Source: Seminavis robusta
Lineage: Eukaryota; Bacillariophyta; Bacillariophyceae; Naviculales; Naviculaceae
Assembly: GCA_903772945.1 (NCBI GenBank)
Contig: CAICTM010000318.1
Coordinates: 1 to 64,000 of the forward strand
DNA: 64,000 nucleotides
Direction of reading: 5' to 3'
Shown here: in pieces, positions 1 through 9,857 of the stretch
How the letters are laid out: each line of letters starts with the position of its first letter
Numbering within the stretch: the first letter of the stretch is position 1
Translations under genes and position numbers: made by a program
Notes under the pieces: generated by a model
Database searches by the model: none
Told to the model about the DNA's origin: nothing
The model's input: only the letters and a program-made list of their open reading frames with translations

Positions 1-487
1 AAATTGGATCCCCTTCCTTGTCAAATCCTTCCAGCATGAAGAGAGGAAAATAATGAAATACGGCTGGTGGCTCTCGATATCGTTCCATGAAGGTATCAAC
101 ATCATTTTGAAGTCTCCATTCTACCATTCCTCGAAAGTGCTTTTCTGCATCTGATGGATCCATGTCCCACTTGTGTAGGTATCGGACGACTTCATATGGA
201 TCATTTTTCCAATGATCCACATCTGCAAGGGACTCTCCAAGATTCCTTAGCAGCTCTTGAGCTGTTGCATTGAAATTCCACATTTTGGAGACTTGCATGA
301 TGTTTGGCTCTGCCCACCGAGATGAGACCGTGCCACATGATTCTTCCGACTCGGTCTCTGCTGTTTCCGGACCATCTTCTGTATCACCAGTATCAGGGGT
401 AAGTGTATCTGTAATGGGACTACTACAATGCCCAACGTGCAGAAAAGACACTAGCAACAGTGCTAGAAACAGACCCTTCAACATCAT
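1..487 (-). CDS. CRAL-TRIO/Sec14-like secreted protein, copy 1 (3' part cut by window edge)
   Basis: Reads leftward and runs off base 1, so only the N-terminal part is present. The start at 487 opens with a hydrophobic signal peptide (MMLKGLFLALLLVSFLHVG) followed by an acidic Ser/Thr-rich linker. An in-frame ATG at 517 would only add a short lead. After the linker comes the segment shared with the three neighbouring copies, with SRWAEPN, DHWKNDPYEVVRYL and DTFMERYREPP. This is the helical region before the lipid-binding CRAL-TRIO fold; the fold itself lies outside the window. By family knowledge these proteins bind lipids; a luminal or extracellular site is inferred from the signal peptide. 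It is the leftmost member of a local gene family (see 1747, 3359 and 8373). Confidence 0.75.
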   Translation of the reverse strand, partial: MMLKGLFLALLLVSFLHVGHCSSPITDTLTPDTGDTEDGPETAETESEESCGTVSSRWAEPNIMQVSKMWNFNATAQELLRNLGESLADVDHWKNDPYEVVRYLHKWDMDPSDAEKHFRGMVEWRLQNDVDTFMERYREPPAVFHYFPLFMLEGFDKEGDPI

Positions 488-1746
488 CGTTGCTAGGACG
501 GTGCGGGTTAGCCACATTCCCGTTGAGTATTTTGGAAAGGGTGGGTTGATTTTTGGATCTTGATACTCACGGCCCAACCAATGGATTGTGCCAACCATTG
601 GATTGTTGAGCGGAGGCGGGGTAAATTTGATTTTGAGGTAATTTCGCCTCATCCAACCTCCCACTTTCATTTTAAATTTTTCAGATCCATCATCTGAGCT
701 GATTAGATACAACTAGCACATCGACTAATAGAGACACCCTAGCAATACTGTGAGATATGGAATACATAATTTGGACATGCCGGTCGCAGTGGTGGTAGTG
801 GCTTGTTCATTTGGTGGCCATGGGAGCAACGAATGGCCGGCAAAGTAGGGCTGTTATTTTCTGACCATTTTCCCCTTGATAAATGAAGCATCTAGTTTGA
901 CATAAGATAATTCCTGCTACATGGCTGCAACCACTACAACCAGCGCAGGGCTGTGACAAGCAAAGAATGTAGACAGCTCTAGATAGGTAGCTTGGTAGTG
1001 TAGGTGCTAATGGTTGAGACTTGTGATTTTGCCTGAAGAAGTCAAGAACACCTGCTTTTAACACGTAGCAGCTCTGCAGATTTCCCATTTGGACCAGTCC
1101 AATGGTTGTGTCGTGAGCATGCTGGACAAAGATCAAGATCCGATTTGCTAAAATTACCTGGTCTTTGGAGCTATCCAAAGGGTACTACGACTCAATGGGG
1201 GGTTTTAGAGTAGGGAAATTATCTAGCTAGAGTACGGTAGAGCTGACATCTCAATGTATCTGGTGTTACTGAATAGTGGTCCACGAGGGGAGAGAAAAGT
1301 GCCAGAAGGCCCAGCCTTTCGTTGCTTATGTATTCAAAAGCTAAAGGACGACTGCCACTCATGGTGCTTCTTCTTTCGGTTCCCTAGTTGGCATCTTTGC
1401 TTCTTGCCTTCGGTCCGACTCTGACTCGACTTGATTCATTAAGGTATGGGTTGGACAGCACTCTAGCACTCTTCAACGAACACTTTCTATATCCTAGCTC
1501 CAATCGAACATCGGACATGTGTACGTGAAACTCACATCAATAATACAATAATCAGAAGGGTCTACGATGCGTCCATATCATCTAAACAACCAAGCAACTG
1601 AACACGTGTCTTGGAGTCATCATCGACGGAGTCACTCCAACAAAACCATACTAAGTCAGCCCAAGCGCAATTACCAGGGGAAGAGCTTTGGATTGTCATT
1701 TCTATTGAAAGGCTCCGTTAATGGCAATGAAGCAGACTACCTGTAC
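488..1746. other. Intergenic stretch, no gene recognised
   Basis: About 1.26 kb between CRAL-TRIO copies 1 and 2. A minus-strand open frame at 807-1178 shows no family motif and no targeting signal, and I do not call it. The copy 1 promoter must lie at the left end. Confidence 0.5.
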
Positions 1747-2754
1747 CTACTGAGTTTGCATTTGTTCAGAAATTCTACCTCCTTCCAACTTGACTTTCTC
1801 CATGTATCCTGGCATCTGCTTGCCCTTCCCATTCATGACAGGTGGCAGCACTTCTAGATCAACAAACTCTTGCAAAGCTTCAAGATAGTCATCATTGGTG
1901 ACAAATTTCAATAGCCGCAGGCTCTGTTCATCATAGAAGTGTTTGGCTATCCCCCAAGCCATTCGAAAGACCTTGGGAGCCCGAACAACAACAATACGTT
2001 TGGCCAACCCTGGGTAATAGTATTGACCAATATAGGAAGATTTCTTGAGCAACCCAAACAAAGCTGGGTGGAACTGACGTACACTTAACCCATGCAGATC
2101 CACAATAACCGTAAATTGTGCGAACCGTTTGCCAGTCATTGGTTCATAATGGTACTGCTGCCAGTCCAAATGGCTGGGCATGCCATTGCCCCTTGTTGAA
2201 AACAGCTCGAATAAAAAATAATCAGCATCAAGCATGGCATCAGTACCAACTTGTTGGTGCATCCCAAAAGCATCAAAACTGCCAAGCCGGTTTAGCATGA
2301 TAGGGTCACCCTCCTTGTCAAGCCCTGCCAGCATGCAAACAGGAGAAAGGTGGAATATTTCTGGTGGTTCTTGATATCGCTCCATAAAAGTATCCATATT
2401 GTCTTCGATTCTCCACTGGACCATGTTCCGGAAGAGTTTTTCAGACTTAGAAAGATCCATGTCAAACTGGTACAAGAATCGGATCGCTTCATATGGATCG
2501 TTCTTCCAGTGATCAACATCAGAGACTGATTTGCCTAGCTGCCTAAGCAAATCTTGAGCTGTGGTATCTAGCTTCCACAATCGTGAGACATCGACAAGGT
2601 TTTCCTCACTCCAACGAGACACGATGGGAGAACATGAAACTTTATCATCATCATCATGGAGAGCAGCCTCTGAAGCATCCGCGTCTTTTATCAGACCACG
2701 GTCCCGGATCCCTAATACTTCCCCGATTTCTTTCTTCGCGCTTCGCGGTACCAC
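1747..2754 (-). pseudogene. CRAL-TRIO/Sec14-like protein, copy 2, missing its 5' end
   Basis: The open frame matches copies 3 and 4 from the SRWSEENL segment to the C-terminus (MPGYMEKVKLEGG). It includes DHWKNDPYEA, DTFMERYQEPP, TVIVDLHGLSVRQF and the CRAL-TRIO end region with the YPGLAKR and RAPKVFRM motifs. It has no signal peptide. The frame is closed by TAG just upstream of 2754, opens with a non-ATG codon, and its first internal ATG falls inside the conserved region. I see no upstream exon encoding MKL-type leader residues. Either the gene lost its 5' end (pseudogene) or it uses a remote first exon. The body is intact, which suggests a recent loss or an unseen exon. Confidence 0.6.
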
Positions 2755-3358
2755 CTAGTATCCGGTACCGTACTACATATTGTCGTACTTCTCGGTGGTA
2801 ATAAGCCAGCTAGATTACACCCACGTGAAGGTACCGATACCGAGCAAGGTACCAGAGCTTTTAGGAAGAAAAGCGCGGTCAACCTGCCACAAGATCTAGC
2901 TAGTAGACAAGCTGTTTTAAAGTAACACGCAGCGTCGTGCTTGCTCCTGCTACAATGTTGTAGTAACTAGCTTGCTAGCTAGTAGCTAGCTAGTAGCTAG
3001 CTAGCAGAACCAAAGGGACAAAGACTGCAACCAATACATGTACACGTATCTTTTATGCTTTCTACGATTTTAAGTACTACGGGTACCGGTACAGGTGGCT
3101 AGCTATCGAATGTGGCTTGTTTTGCACCATACTAGCTAGCATATAAAAATCAAGACCGTACTGGTGCTCCTATGAGAACAAGCAGCCGGAGGCTGATGCC
3201 CTCAACTGGGCCTTGCTCCTGCCTCCAGTCATTCTTTGGCAATATTTTTCTAGACTGTGACTTCAAGTCCAGCGTTATTGGAGCTGCAAGCAGTTGGCAG
3301 GTTATATACAGAAATGCCATGCAACAAAAAGCTAAATAGTAAATGGCCACAGTCCTAG
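2755..3358. other. Intergenic stretch with CTAG/TAGC-rich runs
   Basis: Upstream of copy 2 and downstream of copy 3. It holds near-perfect runs of the tetranucleotide GCTA/CTAG around 2955-3007, a low-complexity pattern that recurs in other intergenic stretches (for example 8228-8245, 9448-9460, 55070-55086). No gene is seen. Confidence 0.5.
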
Positions 3359-4414
3359 CTATGGCGCCCATGGAATGCTGCCTCCTTCCAGTTTGATTTT
3401 CTCCATGTAACCAGGCATATGCTTGCCCTTCCCATTCACTGGGTTGATGATAGGTGGTAAGACCTCTACATCCATGTACTTTTGCAACTCTTCAAGATAG
3501 TTGTCCTGAGTGACCAAGTTGAACAGACGAAGGCTCTGTTCGTCATAAAAGTGCTTTGCAATTTTCCATCCCATTCGAAAGATCTTTGGAGCCCGAATGA
3601 TGATGACACGCTTGGCCAACCCTGGGTAGTGGTATTGATTGATACGGGCAGATTCCTTGAGCAACCCAAACAAGGCTGGACGGAACTGACGTACACTCAA
3701 CCCATGCAGGTCCACAATCACCGTAAATTGTACAAACCGTTTTCCTGCCATTGGTTCATAATGGTATTGCTGCCAGTCCAAGTTAGTAGGCATGCCATTG
3801 CCCCTTGTTGAAATCAACTCAGACAAGAACCTATCAGCATCAAGCATAGCATCAGAACCAACCTGCTGATACACCCCCCATGCATCAAAACTGCCTATAC
3901 GGTTCACTAAGATTGGATCGCCTTCTTTGTCGAGCCCCGCTAGCAAACAAACAGGGGTATGGTGGAATATTTCTGCTGGTTCTTGATAACGCTCCATAAA
4001 GGTGTCCCTATCAGTTTCAACTCTCCATTGGACCATGTCCCGGAAGAGCTTCTCGCATTTTGATGGGTCCATGTCAAACTGCCACAAGTATCTGGCCACT
4101 TCAAATGGATCATTCTTCCAGTGATCAATATCAGAGAGAGAGTTCCCAACCTGCTTTAGCACATCTTGTTCTTTAGCAGTGAAATTCCACAAATTGGAAA
4201 CTTCAATCAAGTTCTCCTCACTCCAGCGAGATGACATGTGCATGGTATCACACGATGTTTCATTTGAAAGAGCGGTTGACTCCATTTCTTCTTGTAGAGC
4301 TTGATCAATGTCCGTGTCAGCAACATGGGTATCAGAAATCTGACTGGTACAATTCCCAACAGTGAGAAAGGACAACCACGACAAAGCAAGTGGTACTAGT
4401 AGTTGCAGCTTCAT
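3359..4414 (-). CDS. CRAL-TRIO/Sec14-like secreted protein, copy 3
   Basis: A single-exon frame of 351 codons with a true ATG at 4414. Residues 1-23 form a signal peptide (MKLQLLVPLALSWLSFLTVG). An acidic linker (HVADTDIDQ) and the conserved SRWSEENL, DHWKNDPFEVARYL and DTFMERYQEPAEIF segments follow. The C-terminal half is a CRAL-TRIO (Sec14) lipid-binding domain at about residues 180-325. It shows QFTVIVDLHGLSVRQF, YPGLAKRVIIIRAPKIF, KHFYDEQSLR and the terminal EVLPPIINPVNGKGK, matching the Sec14 pattern of a central strand, a YP/AP motif and a gate helix. Sec14 proteins carry phosphatidylinositol and other lipids, normally in the cytosol; a secretory leader is atypical. It is the best-preserved minus-strand member of the cluster. 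Confidence 0.8.
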   Translation of the reverse strand: MKLQLLVPLALSWLSFLTVGNCTSQISDTHVADTDIDQALQEEMESTALSNETSCDTMHMSSRWSEENLIEVSNLWNFTAKEQDVLKQVGNSLSDIDHWKNDPFEVARYLWQFDMDPSKCEKLFRDMVQWRVETDRDTFMERYQEPAEIFHHTPVCLLAGLDKEGDPILVNRIGSFDAWGVYQQVGSDAMLDADRFLSELISTRGNGMPTNLDWQQYHYEPMAGKRFVQFTVIVDLHGLSVRQFRPALFGLLKESARINQYHYPGLAKRVIIIRAPKIFRMGWKIAKHFYDEQSLRLFNLVTQDNYLEELQKYMDVEVLPPIINPVNGKGKHMPGYMEKIKLEGGSIPWAP

Positions 4415-4955
4415 CTTAAGCGGTTATCTCAGTTGTTTCTTTGATAAAAGAAGCTTGCCGAAAACAAGAATAATGTGGCCCAATCACGCGGAACTACTGT
4501 ATGGTTGATTGCAAACGCAAAGTGAAGGGCAGTGTTTTGGCGCGATTTCAACGTGGGAAAATACAGTAGAAGCCAGCGCAATTTTCTTTCTACCGGATGA
4601 TTTCTTACACCAACGGGGGGGGGGCAAGCAAAGATTCGATTCTAAAATCATCTTATCCATGTCATCCGGGGCCTTCACTACGGTACAAACACTGAACTAC
4701 TTGGAGGGGAAAGAGTAAGAGCAATCAATGTCAACTACTTGTATCCGGCATGGAAACAAGAACAAGTCGGCAGCCACTGACAATAGCTATAGCTACTCGA
4801 CAAAAACCTTGACCATCAAGTTCTATCTAGCTTCCCGATGTCCGCACCGTTGCGATGGTGCTTCTTCGACCTCGCGCAGCTATCTTGTTGCCCAATCCAA
4901 AACGATTGCTGCTACGGTATCGAATCAGAACTGTTTCACAGTCTCTGAAGTTTGT
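4415..4955. other. Intergenic stretch, no gene recognised
   Basis: About 540 bp between CRAL-TRIO copy 3 and the LRR gene. It contains the copy 3 promoter and a G homopolymer near 4614-4623. Open frames here show no recognisable product. Confidence 0.5.
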
Positions 4956-6758
4956 TCAAAAGAACAAATGCGGCACTTCCTCCAACAACCAAAATGTCAG
5001 TGATACCCAATCGGGCAACTCCCACAAGCTTGCCAAGGTATGGATGCAATCTTCTTGACTCATGCTGCCAATCGATGCCGAGAAAATGAGCTTTTTCAAA
5101 CGGTTCCGTTCCGCAATGGCAGCAATCTGCTCTTGTTGCGTGGCGGTACAGACGGGATCGGGAAACAAGTCTTCGACGCCCGCACTCCAGCCCGAAAACT
5201 GAAGGACTTCCAGACTCCAATTCTCCTTGGCGCTTGTGGTGGCAATCTCGCCAATGACGTCCTGGACTTCGGCGATGGAATGACACGACGACGACATTTT
5301 GAGTGTGGAGAGTTTCAAACTTGGCAAACTACCGACCAGTGCCGTGTAGAAATCCATGGGGTAGTGTGCTTCGCCGTATCTCCAACTCAGTTTTTCCAGT
5401 CCGGAGTTCTGTTGGAGGCACTCGAAAACCTTGTATTCCAACGATTCCTCTCCCGGAAAGTCAAAGCCACACATGACACTGTCCAATGCCAGTGTCCGCA
5501 AATTGCCGTTTTTCAGTAGACCGAACAGACACTCCGCATCCGCCTCCACACTCAAATTGCATCGATCGAGTTCCAAGTGTTGGAGCTTTCCACGTTGCAA
5601 CGCTTGCGTCAAGCCCGTTTCCAATCGAGCCAAGAGGTTGATGGATAGCGTAATGTTTTGCAAGGTACACTCCAACAAGCCTTCATTGACGTCATCAATC
5701 ATGTCATCTACTTCACCATTGGCATCATTGCCCATGACTTCCAGCCCGTGGAGACAGGGCAACTGAAAGAATTGCAACATATCTTGTCCCCGGAATCCCT
5801 CAAATCCTTCAATGGTAATGTGTTGAATCGCAAGCTGCTTGTCGACGTCCTTCTTTAAGGCATGAACAAGTTTTTGAACCGCGCGAGTATCGAACTGACA
5901 GGCATCCAGGATGAGTTCGGTGGTAGTGGTACTTTCCCCGAGTCCCAGTATCAACTCGTCCATGAGAGAGGTGCCGTCTTCCTGTTGAGTAAAGTCCACT
6001 TCGTACAAATCGAGCCGTTCAATAGCAGTGCTGGAAGACGACAGAAAGGACGGAAGTCTCGAACTCCATCCATCCACGGACAAGTTTCGGATGCCGCTAA
6101 CTTTGGTAGCAGTATGAGTAGTTGTCATGTTGTTGAGTGGTTCATCTACTGGACCAATAGAATGTGTATTCTGTTCCAACTTGTCCAAGGCCGTGGATAC
6201 GGCGCGTTCATAGTCGTCCATGGGTTGACACAATTTCCGTTCCAATCGGAGCGTGGTAATGCCGGAATCCAAGGTGGGCCAGACTTTGGGAGTCTCTTGG
6301 TCCGATAGCAGCAATACCACTTCGGTCATGGACTGGAGGAAATCCAAATTTTGAGGCAACGTAGGATTGAATGGATCGGTTCGATTTCCCACTTGGAGCC
6401 GTCGAATGGACGGATTGCGTCCCGCCGCTTCGAGGAGTAACTGTGTCACTTCATTGGAATTTCCCTCTTGAGGTGATCCACCTTGCAACAGCAGACTCTG
6501 CAAGGATGGATTGCGCGACACAAATTCCAAAATGCCCGTCAAGCATTCGGTGGGGACCGTTCCTTGACACAGATTGACATCCAGAAATCCAATGCGCGTG
6601 TTGTGCACTATAGCTTCTCCAATCAATTGCAGAACTTCTGGGCTGTACTCCGCCATATTCAACTCCAATGTCGGAGGAGCATCCTTGCTGTTGTGACTGT
6701 ACTGCAGTAGCGTACGAGCCAGGCCCAAGGTGATCATGTTGGTCTCCAACATAACCAT
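4956..6758 (-). CDS. Leucine-rich repeat protein, RNI-like
   Basis: A long single frame with repeated leucine-rich strand-turn-helix units spaced about 25-35 residues apart, such as LQSLLLQGG, IRRLQVGN, IERLDLYEVDF, TELILDACQF, LQHLELDRCNLS and LRTLALDSV. The spacing fits the ribonuclease-inhibitor (RNI) LRR class rather than the plant receptor class. No membrane segment or signal peptide is visible, and no F-box or kinase. The first ATG is at 6758 (about 600 residues). The frame stays open to about 6908 without another ATG, so an upstream exon is possible. LRR proteins of this type usually serve as protein-binding scaffolds; the partner is unknown. It is divergently arranged with the DUF3110 gene starting about 200 bp away. 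Confidence 0.7.
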   Translation of the reverse strand: MVMLETNMITLGLARTLLQYSHNSKDAPPTLELNMAEYSPEVLQLIGEAIVHNTRIGFLDVNLCQGTVPTECLTGILEFVSRNPSLQSLLLQGGSPQEGNSNEVTQLLLEAAGRNPSIRRLQVGNRTDPFNPTLPQNLDFLQSMTEVVLLLSDQETPKVWPTLDSGITTLRLERKLCQPMDDYERAVSTALDKLEQNTHSIGPVDEPLNNMTTTHTATKVSGIRNLSVDGWSSRLPSFLSSSSTAIERLDLYEVDFTQQEDGTSLMDELILGLGESTTTTELILDACQFDTRAVQKLVHALKKDVDKQLAIQHITIEGFEGFRGQDMLQFFQLPCLHGLEVMGNDANGEVDDMIDDVNEGLLECTLQNITLSINLLARLETGLTQALQRGKLQHLELDRCNLSVEADAECLFGLLKNGNLRTLALDSVMCGFDFPGEESLEYKVFECLQQNSGLEKLSWRYGEAHYPMDFYTALVGSLPSLKLSTLKMSSSCHSIAEVQDVIGEIATTSAKENWSLEVLQFSGWSAGVEDLFPDPVCTATQQEQIAAIAERNRLKKLIFSASIGSMSQEDCIHTLASLWELPDWVSLTFWLLEEVPHLFF

Positions 6759-6965
6759 TGGTGGCTTTGTCTTCCTGTTTTTGGCACTTGGTCGAAGGAT
6801 TTGGTCGCTGTCCGCATCCGTGACCCGTGACACTTGCAAATGATAATAATATTCATATGCCCCCTGGGTCGTCTCCGTTTCCAGTACTAGTTTAACTTGT
6901 GACAACACAACAAACCCCAGGTCGCCAGTAGCTCAAGGGAAAAGATTGGCATTGCAAGCACCACG

Positions 6966-7518
6966 ATGATGGGTTCTATGACTCGATCTATCCTCCTTCT
7001 GTTGTCCTTGGTGTCGCTCACCACCGTGACGGCGTTTGCTCCGACCATTTTGCCACCAAAACAGCTTACTGCCACATCTACCCAATTGTTCCAAACGCCG
7101 GTTCAAGATCAAGAGGAATATTACTTGCAGTTGGCAGTCCAAAATGAAGGGAACACGAACACGCCCGAAATGATATATATCCTCGTGTACAATCCTTATG
7201 TAAGTTGAAAGAAAACCAATACAAACCATCGAGAAACGTTGGAATGGATATCACTCTCACTTTTGTTTTCTACCCCACGTACTGTACTACTAGACGGACG
7301 AAGAAGGAGTTCACACCACGGAATACCCCAAAGAATCCGGGAAACAAGCATTGCTCGTCTTTGAGGCCTTGGAAGACTGTCGGCAAATGGCGTCTCTACT
7401 AGCGGTAGAGCCCTCTGTGCCTGGAGAGCCCGTTCCCACTCCGGCGCCATTGGCTCAAATGGAAATGGCATGTCAACAAATGGAATGGACCATCAAGGTG
7501 GTGCCAGCCACGGCTTAG
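6966..7518 (+). CDS. Plastid-targeted DUF3110 protein, two exons
   Basis: Exon 1 is 6966-7199 and exon 2 is 7294-7518, joined across a GT...AG intron of 94 bp with the phase preserved, giving 152 residues. The N-terminus is a signal peptide (MTRSILLLLSLVSLTTVTA) followed by FAPT. This is the ASAFAP-type motif that directs diatom proteins through the ER into the plastid. The mature part reads IYILVYNPY/TDEEGVHT across the splice junction, then ALLVFEALEDCRQMASLLA. That matches the DUF3110 pattern known from cyanobacteria and plastids (V-lFN...EGIHT...vLlFE..dDA.rfa..L). The molecular function of DUF3110 is unknown. The exact continuity of the conserved block over the intron supports both the family call and the splice sites. 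Confidence 0.82.
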
Positions 7519-7648
7519 CTAATGACTAGCTATTGTCTAACAGCTAGGTAATTGTAGTTTTGTTTTCAAGAGTGATTGTTCCCCTTGTCCTGAATCAATC
7601 ACTGGAACTGAACAGGAGCTACCAAAATACGACTTTAGTCTACCGATA

Positions 7649-7906
7649 ATGGCTCTAATCCTTTGGTCCTCTAGACCGTCGTTTTCAAAAGGTGCTTCCT
7701 TTGCCCCAACCAGGGCCTTCAGCAACTCCTTGCTTCAGCCGAGTTCTTTACTTTTATTAGCCATGCATGGCATCACAAATAAACTTACCAACCAGATATC
7801 AACCGATAGTCTAGTTGCTATGATTGCTCTTATTCTTTTTTCCTCCCAGTATGCATACATGAGTGTTAATAGTCTGGTAGATCTAGCTAGTGAAGGCCCC
7901 AAATGA
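7649..7906 (+). CDS. Possible small membrane protein (85 codons)
   Basis: An ATG-started frame with a basic Ser-rich N-terminus containing GASFAPTRAF, reminiscent of a plastid transit motif. A hydrophobic stretch (LVAMIALILFSSQYAYM) follows near the C-terminus. The size and single membrane span would suit a small thylakoid or envelope protein. However, no family is recognised, the leader before FAP is not clearly a signal peptide, and no intron or conserved copy supports it. It could be a chance frame. Confidence 0.3.
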   Translation: MALILWSSRPSFSKGASFAPTRAFSNSLLQPSSLLLLAMHGITNKLTNQISTDSLVAMIALILFSSQYAYMSVNSLVDLASEGPK

Positions 7907-8372
7907 CAGACAGGATAGAGCAGAATGATGATCTAATCTGATTTTTGCTTGCTAGCTACGCTTCAGAGTGGGTGTTGGTGTAAAGAAAGCATTCCCTGGG
8001 ACACTGTAGTTGCGCTGGCTTCTATCCCCAAGGTGCAATCGCGCCAAAACACATGGCATCACACCGAACAACACGTGCTCGCTTTTTGGAAGACCTACAT
8101 CGTCATGTGTACCGTACCTAACCAGCTAACCAGCCAGCTGCATGCACGACTGCTACACGTACCGGTAGAGCTACCGGTAACCGGTAGCTAGCTCGTAGAA
8201 AGTAGGACTAGTACGCCCGCGCAGTCCTCATCTAGCTAGCTAGTGCATGCACGGGTGAAGTACCTGGTACTGCATTCTCGGACACGTAATCCCTCGTTTC
8301 TCAAACTTTCTATTACCAGCATAGTTCATTAATACTCATTACTCACAAAACAAAAACAGCGCAACCATAACC
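7907..8372. other. Intergenic stretch upstream of CRAL-TRIO copy 4
   Basis: No gene seen. It holds CTAG/GCTA-rich runs and short palindromes built on ACCGGT (8158-8195). This is the likely promoter region of the gene at 8373. Confidence 0.45.
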
Positions 8373-9407
8373 ATGAAGCTGCTTGCATTATTGTGGGTGT
8401 CTTCTCTCGCCGTTGGAGAGTGTTCCAGTCAAGTTGCAGATATCCATGTTGCAGACACCGACATTGATCAAGTTCTGCAAAAACAAATAGATTCGGTTGA
8501 ACCAGTCCTTTCAAATGAAACATCTTGTGATCCCCTCTCATCCTCGCTTTGGAGTGAGGAAAACCTTTTCAATGTCTCCAGTTTGTGGAAGCTAGATACC
8601 ACGGCTCAAAATTTACTGAGGCAGCTAGGCAAATCACTCTCTGATATTGATCACTGGAAGAATGATCCATATGAAGTGGTCCGATTCTTGTACCGGTTCG
8701 AGATGGATCTTTCCAAGTCAGAAAAAGTCTTCCGGAGCATGGTCCAGTGGAGAGCGGAAAACAATATGGATACTTTTATGGAGCGATATCAAGAACCACC
8801 AGAAATATTCAACCTTTATCCTGCTTGCATGCTGGCAGGGCTTGACAAGGATGGCGATCCAATCTTAGTGAACCGTATTGGCAGTTATGATGCATTAGGG
8901 ATGCACCAGCAAGTTGGTAGTGATGCCATGCTTGATGTTGATTCTTTTTTACTTGAGCTGTTTTCGACAAGAAGCAATGGCATACCCAGCCATTTGGACT
9001 GGCAGCAATACCATTATGAACCAATGACAGGCAAACGGTTTTCGCAATTTACGGTTGTTGTGGATCTTCATGGGTTGAGTGTACGTCAGTTCCGTCCAGC
9101 CTTGTTTGGGCTGCTCCAGGAATCCGCACATAGCAATCAATACCATTACCCAGGGTTGGCCAAGCGTGTCATTGTCAATCGGGCTCCCAAGATCTTTCGA
9201 ATGGGATGGAATATTGTGAAGAACTTCTATGACGAACAGAGCATGCGGCTATTGAAATTTGTCACTGATGATGACTATCTTGAAGAGCTGCAAAAGTACA
9301 TGGATGTAGAAGTCTTACCAGCTGTCATAAACCCAGTGAATGGCAAGGGCAAGCAAATGCCTGGATACATGGAGAAAATCAAACTGGAAGGAGGCAGGAT
9401 TCCATAG
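8373..9407 (+). CDS. CRAL-TRIO/Sec14-like secreted protein, copy 4 (inverted)
   Basis: A single exon of 344 codons, with ATG at 8373 preceded by an A/C-rich leader (accataaccATG). It has a signal peptide (MKLLALLWVSSLAVGECSS), the acidic HVADTDIDQ linker, and SLWSEENLF, DHWKNDPYEVVRFL and DTFMERYQEPPEIF. The CRAL-TRIO domain contains QFTVVVDLHGLSVRQF, YPGLAKRVIVNRAPKIF and NFYDEQSMR, and the protein ends EVLPAVINPVNGKGK...KLEGGRIP. It is closest in sequence to copies 2 and 3 but on the opposite strand, so the cluster involved an inversion as well as tandem copying. The expected role is lipid binding or transfer; the leader predicts entry into the secretory pathway. Confidence 0.82.
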   Translation: MKLLALLWVSSLAVGECSSQVADIHVADTDIDQVLQKQIDSVEPVLSNETSCDPLSSSLWSEENLFNVSSLWKLDTTAQNLLRQLGKSLSDIDHWKNDPYEVVRFLYRFEMDLSKSEKVFRSMVQWRAENNMDTFMERYQEPPEIFNLYPACMLAGLDKDGDPILVNRIGSYDALGMHQQVGSDAMLDVDSFLLELFSTRSNGIPSHLDWQQYHYEPMTGKRFSQFTVVVDLHGLSVRQFRPALFGLLQESAHSNQYHYPGLAKRVIVNRAPKIFRMGWNIVKNFYDEQSMRLLKFVTDDDYLEELQKYMDVEVLPAVINPVNGKGKQMPGYMEKIKLEGGRIP

Positions 9408-9857
9408 CAAGGACAGTTGTCATAAATTATTGGGCTGTCAGTCCGACTATCTAGCTAGCTACGAAACACACTGTTCGATTTTCATCTTTGCCGTGTGTGC
9501 CGAGTGGAGTGACAGTCGAGTCGAGTCTTTCTCAATCTCTCTGTGGCAAGGTTTGGGCCGAAAGCAGCCAAGCGGAAGCTTTCAACATCCACGGCGCGGC
9601 TGCTTCCTCGTTGCACGCATGTATTGCAGTCGTGCTCGAACAGGTCACGCACTCGTCAATCTTGGCCCAACAAAAAGGCAAAAGACCATCCGTTACAGGA
9701 TCACATGTTCCAACAAGCAGACGAAGCCAGATTAATCCAAGCACTTCCGAAAGCAATCCTGCGAAACCAGCAAAGCAAGCGAGTGGTTATACTGTAGAAT
9801 CAAATCAAATCGTTCTCTGTCTTGTCTGGTTTTAGTCTCATCAGTCTCATCAGCAAC
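9408..9857. other. Intergenic stretch, no gene recognised
   Basis: 450 bp between copy 4 and the NPF protein gene. Overlapping open frames exist in several phases with no motif. This is the promoter region of the following gene. Confidence 0.45.

Noticed and set aside
807-1178. Minus-strand open frame of 123 codons
   Set aside because: No targeting signal, domain or duplicate support; composition like chance frames.
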